A stretch of 64,000 nt of DNA from Nitrosomonadales bacterium (GTDB lineage: Bacteria > Pseudomonadota > Gammaproteobacteria > Burkholderiales > Gallionellaceae), in contig JADKHS010000036.1 in NCBI GenBank assembly GCA_016721605.1, forward strand, positions 1-64,000. The letters run 5' to 3'. A program made the translations under genes and the position numbers. This document shows, one piece after another, positions 19,086 to 28,822 of the stretch. Numbering within the stretch: the first letter of the stretch is position 1; every line of letters begins with the position of its first letter. Under the pieces are notes generated by a model, which saw nothing but the letters and a program-made list of their open reading frames with translations, was not told the DNA's origin and made no database searches.

Positions 19086-22000
19086 ATGGGGTTGATTATT
19101 GTTAAGCCATTCTGGCGTTGCCTGAGAGCGGTGATATTGGCAGCGATGACAATGGTTACCGCTTTTAGTGCTTACGCACAGGTCAGCGTTACACCGGTTA
19201 CCTGGAATGTGGTCGGACTGGATAGCAATAACGTCAGCATTGATCCGAATATGTTCCTGTGGGTGTGCGCGTTTGTAATACCGGCAGTACCTTGCTGAGC
19301 GGGCTTAAGGCGCGTTATGTCTGGGATTCAACTAGCGCTTATATCACCCGTACTTCGGCGGAGTATCTTCACATCGCTAATCTGGTCGCGGGTACTTGCC
19401 AGGATATATTCCATGAGGTGACGGTTACACGTGATGCAGCGGCCTATACACAGGCGGCAAGGTATCACATTGATGTCATCGACGGAGTCAATGCTGTGCT
19501 TGCCTCAACACCAACCCCCCGGGAGATATACGTCGAGCGGCTGGTTTCGCAGAACAGAAATGCCATTGACGACATTTTGGTCAATAATGTTTCAGTGACC
19601 GGCTCAGGAAGCGTCAGCGTGAACGAGGGACAAACCTACGAAGTCAAATTGGTGGGCCACACCGCAACCCAAGGTTATGAGCAATTCGAGCAGTTCTTGA
19701 ATTTCAGGTCCGATCTTTTTATTGTTAAGAGCGTTAAGTCCACATATACCGCCGTCGCCGGGACAGATTTGTTAGCGGGTAGCAAGATTTACGCGGATGG
19801 CTGTCAGTGGGTCAATGATCCCACGGATGTGGTTGATCCTGCCTATCGTGAATGCCTAGGTGGCGGCAAATATGGCGGAAGTACCACGGTAACCTATGTG
19901 GTGGAAATTAAAACTGGGGCGGCTGCACTGGCACCAACGGGGGTGAGTATCAACGCGTTACTGTACGATTTTTCGGGCAGCAGCTATCACTACAACTCTG
20001 ATCAGAGTGCGGCGATCACTTTAATTTTACGAACAACCCGCCGCCTGCTGAAGTAGATTTTGCCATGGCCAAATCGGCGGTTTTGAGTTCTCCAGGTAAT
20101 GGTGAATTTACGCTCACGGTGACCAATACCGGCAGTATTGGTGCCACTGATGTGGTCGTTACAGATAACGTTCCTGATGGATATCACATCAAAAATTCGC
20201 AGTCTGCGGCACCGGCGGGTACAACGCTGGTTTGGGATAAAACCGATCCAGACGAGTCGCTGGTTTGGACAATTGCCAGCTTGCCGGCAGGTTCGTCGAT
20301 TTCGTACACATTTAGTGTTCAAACGGTAAACAATCAAACAAATTACGTTAACCAGGCATGCGTAGCCGCCACCCAAACCGATCCGAATGCCACCAATAAT
20401 TGTGCGACGGTACGTCCCTGTAGCGCAATCTGATCTGGCGTTGGTGAAGACGGCAAGCTTTACTTCGCCGCTCAAGATTGGCGATTCAATAACGTTTAAC
20501 GTGGGCGTTCTCAATCTGGGGCCGAATGTCGGCACCGGTGTGGTGGTCAGTGACACGCTCCCTGCAGGTTATTCGTTCACGGGCGCGAGCTGTGCGAGTG
20601 GATGGACGCTTTCGAATGTGGGCGCGACGTATTCCTGTACTGCTACATCTGACGTGGCGGTATCAGCTGTTCCCGTGACGATTTTGTCGATCGTAACCCA
20701 GGTGCTGGCGCCAGCAGATCCCACGGTTACAACCGGGTATCAAAATACGGCATCCGTCACTTCAGCTAGTAATGATCCGGTTGCTTCTAATAATCAAGCT
20801 AGTGTTGTTGCACCCCCCACTTTTTTGACGATTGCTAAGGTGGCTGATGCCGCATCGTATACGTCAGCCAGCCCCAATGGTACGTACACGCTTACAGTTA
20901 CAAAGAGTGAATCTTCCGCAAGTCTGGGTGTGATTTCATTTCAGGATGTATCATTAGGGTGTGATTTCAGTTCGGGATGTATTGCCATTAGGTGTCTGCC
21001 ACATCAATCACGGGTACGGGCTGGACGTGCAGCCTGGCAACATTAATTTGTACACGGGCAGATGATTTGACCAGCGGCGTTATTTTTTCAGCGGTTTACC
21101 CGGATATTGTCATTGGCGTTGCTTTCTCTGGTCCGTCGAACCCGGATGTGATGAATCATGCAAATGTGATTTCTGAATTGGGCGGAATCGTTACGTCATA
21201 CGACGAAACAACCCGTTCGGTTAGTTGGACCAACAGTGCTGTTTATTACACCGCTGATGCAACGGCATCGCCGGGAGGGGTTGGTAGTGCTGCCTGTTCG
21301 CCATCTTCTGTTCTAGTGGGTCAAGGTGTAAGTACCGCCACGCCAAGTACGGGGTATTATTTTACCGATGGACGGGTGCATGCGCGGCAGCAAGTACTAA
21401 TCGACCTGTAATTTAAATAATGTCACAGCTAACCAGAGTTCGGTAGCCAGTTTGCGTTGTTGAGTTATACCGTGGTTGCTACGGCTGGTACCGGGGGCAG
21501 CCAATTGCGTGCCATCTTCTGTTCTTAGTGGGTCAAGCAGTGTATGTACCGCCACGCCAAGTACTGGGTATTATTTTACCGGATGGACGGGTGCATGCGC
21601 GGCAGCAAGTACTAATTTGACCTGTAATTTGAATAATGTCACAGCTAACCAGAGTTCGGTAGCCACGTTTGCGTTGTTGAGTTATACCGTGGTTGCTACG
21701 GCTGGTACCGGGGGCAGGGTGGTGCCTCTTCTGTTCTCGTGGGTCAGGGGGTACCGCCACGCCAAGTCTGGGTATTATTTTTCGGATGGACGGGTGCATG
21801 CGCGGCAGCAGTCATCTGACCTGTAATTGGAATAATGTCGCCAGGTTCGGTGCCCGGTTGGGTTTACGTGGTGCCGGCTGGTCCGGGGGCAGCGTTGCGC
21901 GCCGTCGCCTGTTTCTGCGGGTGGATCCGCCACTTGTACCGCCATGCCAGATGCAGGCAGCACATTTACCGGATGGACGGGTGCATGTACAGGGCAGTGG

Positions 22001-22180
22001 TCTGTGTGTAATCTGGACAGGTATGGCGCTGCCAATATGGCGTCGACTGCGTCGTTTACCGCCACCGTGATTCCCGGATCCTTGCAAGCCATTCCGACGT
22101 TGTCTGGGCGGTTGATGATTGTGATGGTATTTTTGATGGTATTGGCCGCTTGTTTAGCTATAAGGCGCAAGCAGGAGTGA
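19086..22180 (+). CDS. DUF11-repeat surface protein with IPTL-CTERM sorting signal (multiple frameshifts)
   Basis: One long exported protein read in several pieces. It starts with a signal peptide (AVILAAMTMVTAFSAYAQ). The 19259-20056 piece is a beta-rich region. Several DUF11-type modules follow, for example FTLTVTNTGSIGATDVVVTD and SITFNVGVLNLGPN. Next come about four bacterial-repeat (InlB B-like) units with GYYFTGWTGACA, and the end is IPTLSGRLMIVMVFLMVLAA plus RRKQE. That tail (IPTL motif, membrane helix, basic end) is the IPTL-CTERM signal recognised by exosortase systems. Breaks fall near 19255, 20025, 20410, 20960 and repeatedly after 21380. About 1030 residues if restored. The function of such proteins is probably extracellular or biofilm-related; no exosortase gene is in the window. 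Confidence 0.8.
21244..22068 (+). repeat. Four tandem ~217-base repeats within the surface protein gene
   Basis: Units begin near 21244, 21466, 21683 and 21865. Each encodes one bacterial-repeat module containing the GYYFTGWTGACA motif. The second and third units are 217 bases apart and nearly identical. The third and fourth have several small deletions, so the spacing drops to about 182. The coding frame is lost in and between copies, which may reflect poor resolution of a repeated region in assembly. Confidence 0.85.
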
Positions 22181-22426
22181 TTGATGAGCCATGCTTGCGC
22201 CTGGGGCTATTGGACACGGCTATTGGTAAAGTTTGCCGATCTGTCAGTTCGTGAACATTTCCGCTGCTTTTCGCGCTGCCTTGATGTTAAGGTTATAGGG
22301 TTGCGTAATTTTTTAGCGTTTACGTGATCACCGTATCCGACTGCAAGGTTAGACCATGCATAAGACAGGGTATTTAGTTGGAGCTGCCTATAAAGTTACG
22401 GAGATTATTCAAAAAGGCGGGCGATC

Positions 22427-22996
22427 ATGAGCAAAGCTTTTACTAAGGAAACAGACGAAAGTGCTGACGAGGAAGAAGGTCAGTCAGCATCACCGCTTCC
22501 GCCAGGAGTCAAAAACTACATCACCCCCGTTGGCTATCAGCGTCTCAAAGACGAACTTGATCAGCTATGGAAAGTGGAACGCCCGGTGTTGGTGCAAACG
22601 ATTACCTGGGCCGCGTCCAATGGCGATCGCTCGGAAAATGGCGATTACATTTACGGTAAAAAGCGTTTGCGTGAAATTGACCGGCGCATCCGCTTTCTTT
22701 CCAAGCGTCTGGAAAACGCCGCAGTGGTGGATCCGGTGCAGCGGGAATCGTGCGATCAAGTATTCTTTGGGGCGACAGTTACAGTGTGCAGGCAGGACGG
22801 CGTAGAGCATACCTACAGCATAGTCGGCGTGGATGAAGCTGATGCCGGGCGTGGATTGATTAGCTGGATATCACCGTTAGCCCGAGCGCTATTAAAGGCG
22901 CGCGCTGACGATGTGGTTATGTTGCATATCCCTGACGGAGTAGAAGAGTTAGTGGTGGTGGACGTTGCTTATCGGGCGATCAGTTTTGACGATTGA
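22427..22996 (+). CDS. greB: Transcription elongation factor GreB
   Basis: Rescues backtracked RNA polymerase by stimulating transcript cleavage. 189 residues. An acidic N-terminal extension of about 28 residues is followed by the GreA/GreB coiled coil (ITPVGYQRLKDELDQLW ... NGDRSENGDYIYGKKRLREI, with the acidic tip residues D and E in DRSENGDY) and the C-terminal FKBP-like domain (GLISWISPLARALLKARADD). The YIYGKKRLREIDRRIRFL signature separates GreB from GreA. It stands alone, upstream of the defence island, and forms the last core gene before it. Confidence 0.93.
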   Translation: MSKAFTKETDESADEEEGQSASPLPPGVKNYITPVGYQRLKDELDQLWKVERPVLVQTITWAASNGDRSENGDYIYGKKRLREIDRRIRFLSKRLENAAVVDPVQRESCDQVFFGATVTVCRQDGVEHTYSIVGVDEADAGRGLISWISPLARALLKARADDVVMLHIPDGVEELVVVDVAYRAISFDD

Positions 22997-23026
22997 GTTA
23001 CTGGCAAAATTTTTGTTGGAAGAAAG

Positions 23027-23122
23027 TTAGTTTTTATCCTTTTCGATTTCATTTAAAAACCGATCCCGGCGGGTCTGTTTCTTCTTGGTTGCGTATTCCA
23101 GTTCAGAAAAACTCGCTTGCAT
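23027..23122 (-). pseudogene. IS5-family transposase N-terminal remnant
   Basis: A 31-codon frame starting ATG at 23122 reads M-Q-A then SFSELEYATKKKQTRRDRF and then LNEIEK before a stop. The SFSELEYA.KKKQTRRD pattern is the N-terminus of IS5-type DDE transposases, which normally continue for about 300 more residues. Only this start survives. It marks a former insertion at the left border of the defence island. Confidence 0.7.
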
Positions 23123-23171
23123 TACTTGCTCTACCTTAAAATTAGTTCAGTGACACTCTCCCAGATTCACA

Positions 23172-23199
23172 AATTATTCCAACTAGTGCTGGAATAATT
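23172..23199. repeat. Perfect 10-base inverted repeat
   Basis: AATTATTCCA at 23172-23181 and TGGAATAATT at 23190-23199, separated by ACTAGTGC. It lies 50 bases beyond the transposase remnant and 160 bases before the operon. It could be an operator for the island or part of the mobile-element scar. Confidence 0.55.
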
Positions 23200-23278
23200 C
23201 AGTGTTTCCTTAGGATTATGCTGGACATTACAGTACATCACTGCATATTCGCATTACAATCGCCGTTTGATGGATAAA

Positions 23279-23313
23279 CATGGCTACCATCGTAACAGCC
23301 ATGCTGCTTTTTC
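23279..23313 (+). terminator. Terminator-like hairpin before the defence operon
   Basis: CATGGCT (23279-23285), an 11-base loop, AGCCATG (23297-23303), then CTGCTTTTTCTT. Stem of seven pairs with a T-rich tail on the plus strand. It would insulate the operon at 23357 from transcription through greB. The loop is long, so confidence is moderate. Confidence 0.4.
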
Positions 23314-23356
23314 TTATCGAACTGGATCCAAAAAAGGCGGCATGTTTTAACTTAAT

Positions 23357-26300
23357 ATGGAAATAATCGACAACATCAACAACCTGCTTGGGGACAACCT
23401 TAAACAGACCCTCAAGCCCGGTTCAAAGCTCAAGATAGCAGCCTCGTGTTTCTCGATTTATGCCTATGAAGCGTTGAAGTTGGAGCTAGAACGCATCGAG
23501 TCGCTGGAGTTCATATTTACATCACCCACCTTTGTTCCTGGCGAAGCCACCGACAAGCTCAACAAAGAACATCGTCAGTACCATATTCCCAAGCTTGAAC
23601 GCGAACGCAGATTTTACGGTAGCGAGTTTGAAATTCAGCTCAAGAACAAACTCACCCAGCGCGCGATTGCCAAGGAATGTGCTGACTGGATTCGTCGCAA
23701 GGCCAGCTTTCGTTCTAACCGTGGCACAGCGCCAATGCAACAATTCGCCTGTATTCAAACAGCGGATGCAACGTCCATTTATATGCCGCTCCACGGATTC
23801 ACCACCGTCGATCTTGGTTATCAGCGTGGAGATGCGGTATCGAACATCGTCAATAATTTTGACGAGCCAGTCCACACCGGGGTTTTTCTGAACCTCTTCG
23901 ATCAAATATGGAGCGATCAGGAAAAACTGGAAGATGTTACATCCATAATCTGCGACCACATCGCTTCGGTGTATCAGGAAAATTCCCCGGAGCGCATCTA
24001 CTTCCTGATGCTCTACAACATTTTCAACGAATTCCTGGAAGACCTGAATGAAGACGACTTGCCCAATGACCGCACCGGCTATCAGGATAGCCTGATCTGG
24101 CAGAAGCTATTCAACTTCCAGAGAGATGCGGCTACAGGCATTATCAACAAGCTGGAGACGTTCAACGGCTGTATTTTGGCGGACAGTGTTGGTCTTGGAA
24201 AAACTTTTTCAGCGCTGGCAGTGATTAAATATTACGAGCTGCGCAACCGTTCAGTTCTGGTTCTCTGCCCCAAGAAACTGGCTGACAATTGGTTGAATTA
24301 CAACCACAATCTCACCACCAACATTTTTGCCAAAGACCGTTTTAATTATGACGTGCTTTGCCATACCGACTTACAGCGCACCAGTGGCGAATCATTTGGC
24401 ACACCGCTGAATCGAATTAACTGGGGAATTACGATCTGGTCGTCATCGACGAATCGCATAACTTCCGCAACAACGATGCCTTCAAAGACCGCGAGACCCG
24501 TTATCAAAAGCTGATGAATGCAGTCATCAAGCAGGTGTAAAAACCAAAGTCCTGATGCTCTCGGCTACCCCGGTCAACAACCGCTTTAATGACCTGCGCA
24601 ACCAGCTGGCTCTTGCCTATGAAGGTGATTCGGATAGCCTAAACAAGAAATTGCGGACACAGAAAGACATTGACGAAATTTTGGCGCGCACAAACAACCT
24701 TCAATAAATGGTCAACACTTCCGCCAGAAGAAAGAACAGCTAATGCGATATTAAGTGCGCTGGACTTCGACTTCTTCGAATTGCTTGATAGCGTGACCAT
24801 TGCCCGATCCCGCAAGCACATCGAGACTTTTTACGATACCCAGGACATTGGCAAATTCCCACAGCGACTCAAGCCGCTGTCATTTCATTGCCAACTCGCA
24901 CATCGCACTGATGTTATCGGATTCAACGAAATTTTCAACCAACTTTCGATGCTGAAGCTGTCCGTGTATGCGCCAGTCAGCTACATATTGTCCAGCCGAC
25001 TAGCCAAATACGAAGCGCTTTACGATACCCAAGTTGAAGGCGGTAGAGGCAAGTTAAAGCAGGCCGACCGTGAGCGCAGCCTCCAGGCGTTGATGACGAT
25101 CAATCTGCTCAAACGCCTTGAAAGTTCAGTCCAATCTTTCCGGCTAACCCTGCAAAAATTGAAAGACAATCATTCGGCCACGCTTGAGAAAATCAGGGTG
25201 TTCGAGCAGACCGGAAAAGATGCCACCTTTGTCGATGCCGCTGTCGCCTTTGAAAATGCCGAGCCGGATGACGACGAAATTCCAGGCATTGACGACGACA
25301 AAATCGGCGGCAAGGTGCAGATCAATTTATCCGATATGGACTTGCCTTCGTGGAAACACGATTTATCAGCCGATTTTGTGGTGATCGACGCACTCCTCAC
25401 CGAAATGTTCAAGATCACACCGGCTGATGATGCCAAGCTTCAGCACCTTAAAACCCAGATCAATAGCAAGTTGGCTTCGCCGATCAATCCGGGCAACAGG
25501 AAGGTGTTGATCTTCACCGCCTTCGCCGACACCGCCAGTTATCTCTACGAACACCTGGCGGAAAGCTTGTGGCAGTCCCACCAAATCCATACCGGCAAAG
25601 TCACGGGTAGCGATGGCCCGATATCCACACTCAAATCTGATACCCGGCAGGGCTACGACTTTCAATCGCTGCTGACACTCTTTTCGCCACGGTCTAAAGA
25701 GAAGGCGCTCACCCTTCCCGATGAATCGAGAGAGATCGACATCCTCATTGGCACGGACTGTATTTCAGAAGGCCAGAACCTGCAGGATTGCGATTACCTC
25801 ATCAACTACGACATTCACTGGAACCCGGTGCGCATCATCCAGCGCTTCGGGCGTATAGACCGCATCGGCTCACAAAACGCCAGCATCCAGTTGGTGAACT
25901 ACTGGCCGGACATTACCCTAGACGAATACATCAACCTCAAGGAACGCGTCGAAAATCGCATGGTTATCGCCGACGTGACCGCGACCGCCGACGACAACGT
26001 GCTTAACACCCAATCCAACGATATTTCCTACCGCAAGGAACAATTGCGCCGCCTGCAAGAAGAGGTGATCGAAATGGAAGATCTCAAAACTGGCGTATCC
26101 ATTACCGACCTTGGCCTCAATGACTTCCGCATGGATTTGTTGAATTACATCAAAGCCAATGGCGACCTGGCCAACGTGCCCACGGGCATGAATGCCGTGG
26201 TGCCAGCCGATCCGGCGCGGGGCTTGCCGCCGGGCGTGATGTTCACGCTGCGCAACCGCAATAATGGCGTCAATATCAATCAGCACAACCGCCTGCACCC

Positions 26301-26637
26301 TTATTACCTGATCTATATCGGGCAAAACGGTGAGGTCATTGCCGACCACACTGAAGCCAAACGCCTGCTCGATCTGGTGCGTAGCGCCTGCAAAGGCCAA
26401 AGCCAGCCACTACCGGAAGTGTGCAGCCTGTTCAACCAAGCTACCGACGACGGGCGCAACATGGGCGTGTATTCCGACCTGCTCGCCCAGGCCATCCGAT
26501 CCATGGTCGAAGTCAAAAAAGATAATGATCTGGATAGCCTGTTTAGTAGCGGCAAGACAAGCGCACTGGTCAATACCATTGTTGGCCTTGACGATTTCGA
26601 ACTCATTGCCTTTCTTGTGATTCAGGAATCAAAATGA
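23357..26637 (+). CDS. SNF2-type helicase with N-terminal PLD-like region (frameshifts)
   Basis: First gene of the island, about 1090 residues if restored. The N-terminal ~250 residues (SCFSIYAYEALKLELE ... FTSPTFVPG ... WIRRKASFRS) resemble the PLD-like domain that precedes SNF2 helicases in defence loci; classic HKD motifs are not evident. Helicase motifs: I, ADSVGLGKTFSALAVIKYY (near 24178); II, VVIDESHNFR (near 24445); III, MLSATPVNNR (near 24553); C-terminal SEGQNLQDCDYLINYD and QRFGRIDRIGSQ (near 25770-25870). Frame breaks lie near 24425, 24535 and 24690. The stop overlaps the next gene by ATGA at 26634-26637, so they are coupled. An ATP-driven DNA-remodelling role in anti-phage defence is inferred from domain and context. 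Confidence 0.85.
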
Positions 26638-27296
26638 GCGGCGTGCTGTTTGCATATCCGGCGCAGACGGCTTATGGACAGGTGTTGCCGAAAATAAATT
26701 GTACGAACACGCCAAACCATCGGCTGCATTGAAAGCGCTGTTTGTGCAACAGATCGATAAAATTGTCTGGCAGCAGATTCTGGCGACCAGAACCATCAAT
26801 CTGCCTGAGACGGTGGCGGTTGACGAAATCAAGGTATTCTCAATCACACTCAAAACACCCGAGTTACACCATGATGTATTGCGCTGCATAGATTTGGCGG
26901 TACCGTCGCCGATAATCTACGAGTTGAATGTGGATGGACGGATTCAGGTCGTGGCAAGCTACAAACGCCCGAACGAAGCCGATAGCAGTAAATGGGTCAT
27001 CAGCGATTACTTTGCCTCGCCCTGGCTACCCGCCGATGCGCCGCGCACGCCATTGCCCGTGGCGTTGAATCTGGCAGGCCTCTATGAACAATTGCTGCAC
27101 GGCCTGATACCACTGTCTGCGCGCGCCGGAGAAACCCTGGCTGAACGGGTCGCGCGCGGAGCAAGTGCGCAGCAAACAGCGCGAGGTAGAAAAAATCGCC
27201 AGTCGGTTGGGCAAAGAAAAACAATTCAACCGCAAGGTGGAGATCAATGCCAAGCTACGCAGCCTTAAGCAGGGGTTGGAAGTGTTGATGCGATGA
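26634..27296 (+). CDS. DUF4391 domain protein (frameshifts)
   Basis: About 220 residues. It begins MSGVLFAYPAQTAYGQVLPK from ATG 26634. One missing A near 26693 shifts the frame before LYEHAKPSAALKALF. A second shift near 27150 precedes the C-terminal basic coiled stretch KQREVEKIASRLGKEKQFNR, ending LEVLMR at 27296. The central part (VQQIDKIVWQQILATRTINLP, YELNVDGRIQVVASYKRP, YFASPWLP) is the DUF4391 pattern. This family has no known activity but recurs beside SNF2 helicases and type III methyltransferases, as here. It overlaps both neighbours by ATGA, which places it firmly in the operon. Confidence 0.75.
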
Positions 27297-28822
27297 TCCG
27301 AATTTTTATCAGCAGCGTTCAAAGAGTTTGCCGCCGAGAGGCATTGCTTGCCGATTATCTCCGGGGCGACGCGCTCTGCGCCGTTTTTGCAATGTTTTCA
27401 TGTTCGAGAATGTTCCTGCATCCGGCGCTGAAGCATGGAATATTTATTTGGGCGAGGTAGAACGGGCGGATGTCTATATCGGGCTCTTCGGGCAGGAATA
27501 CGGCCCGGAAGACGAAAAAGGTCTCTCGCCCACACACCGCGAATATCTGCTTGCCGGCGAACTGCAAAACAGCGGCTGATTTTTGTGAAGGGGATGCCAC
27601 GGTGGTGCGCCACCCCAAAATGGCCGCCCCTAATAGACGAGGCATCGGCGCAGGTTGTGCACCGCCGCTTTACGTCCGCAGCAGAATTGATCGGTGGGAT
27701 TTATGCCAGCCTGGTCGAATATCTTTCAGCCACGGGTGTTTTGCGCTTTGGCCCCTTTGATGCCTCCGCTTGCGCCGATACCACCATCGCTGATTTATCA
27801 GAAGAAAAAATTGCCTGGTTTCTCAAACGCGCACGGCAATCGCGCGGATTCCCCCTTGATGAAAGCGCCACCCCGGAACAAGTGCTAGCGCACCTGCGGC
27901 TGCTCAATAAAGGCACGCCAACTAACGCCGCCGTATTGCTCTTTGCCAAAGAACCTCAGCGCTTCATCTATTCCTCGGAAATAAAGTGCGCCCACTTTCA
28001 CGGCATCGAGCGGCAAAAACCCATCCCGTTTTATCAGGTGTGCAAGGGCAATCTGTTTGAACTAGTGGATCAGGCGGTGAATTTTGTGCTGTCCAAAATC
28101 AATCTTGCCATCGGTACCCGCGCACTCAGCGCACAAGCACCCGTCGCTTATGAGATACCGCCCGAAGCTATCTCTGAAGCCATCGTCAATGCCATCGCCC
28201 ACCGTGACTACACCAGCAACGCCAGCGTACAAGTGATGCTCTTTGCCGACCGCCTGGAAGTGTGGAACCCCGGCAACTTACCGCCCGCATTAACGCTCAA
28301 GACACTATGCGAACCGCACGGCTCTTACCCCGCTAACCCCTTAATTGCTGAACCCCTGTACCTCACCAAATACATCGAACGCATGGGCACCGGCATCGGC
28401 GACATGATCGAACGCTGCACCGCACACGGCCTGCGAGAGCCGGAGTTCAAGCTGACGGATGGATTCGTCACCACCATCTGGCGTAAACCGGAACTGGCTT
28501 TTTCCCATGTGGGCGGCGAGACCGGAGAAGTAACCAACAATTAATCCAGCAAGTAACCGGGGAAGTAACCGGGGAAGTAACCGGGGAAGTAACCGGGGAA
28601 GTCCGCCGGATGTTGGCAGTCATGTCTGGCGAGATGAAACGGACAGAAATTCAGAACGCTTTAGGCCTTAAACATGAAGACCATTTTCGCGATGCTTACC
28701 TGCTGCCTGCGCTGGCAGCCAAGGTGATCGCAATGACCCAACCCGATTCACCCAAAAGCCCAACACAGAAATACCGCCTGACAGAAAAAGGCAAACAAAT
28801 CAAAAAAAGTACAACGCCATGA
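27293..28822 (+). CDS. DUF4062 + ATP-binding (HATPase_c_4) protein (frameshifts)
   Basis: About 505 residues if restored. The N-terminus MIRIFISSVQ and VERADVYIGLFGQEYGP ... SPTHREYLLAGELQ form a DUF4062 (TIR-like, possibly nucleotide-related) domain. The following part (LRLLNKGTPTNAAVLLFAKEP, EAISEAIVNAIAHRDYTSN, MGTGIGDMIERCTAHGL) is the C-terminal ATPase region found after AlbA_2 domains in Schlafen-type regulators. An indel near 28535 joins it to TGEV repeats and a winged-helix-like tail (MKRTEIQNALGLKHEDHFR). Other breaks lie near 27315, 27400 and 27580. ATGA overlaps at 27293 and 28819 couple it to DUF4391 and Mod. Sensor or effector function is inference. Confidence 0.75.
28553..28600 (+). 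repeat. Four exact 12-base repeats encoding TGEV
   Basis: Four head-to-tail copies of GTAACCGGGGAA at 28553-28600. In the restored frame of the DUF4062 gene each encodes V-T-G-E, forming a flexible TGEV linker between the ATPase region and the winged-helix-like tail. The 12-base unit keeps the frame whatever its copy number. Confidence 0.9.

Larger units (their letters stand above)
22997..23356. other. Boundary region between greB and the defence operon
   Basis: This 360-base stretch carries an IS5-type transposase remnant (23027-23122, minus), a perfect 10-base inverted repeat (23172-23199) and a terminator-like hairpin (23279-23313). All are listed separately. It looks like the scar of insertion events next to the accessory island. 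No promoter for the operon is obvious. Confidence 0.55.

Noticed and set aside
19086..22180. Decayed pseudogene interpretation of the surface protein
   Set aside because: Each piece keeps clean domain text and an intact C-terminal sorting signal, and core genes show the same kind of breaks. Sequence error in a repeated gene explains it better, though true decay is not excluded.
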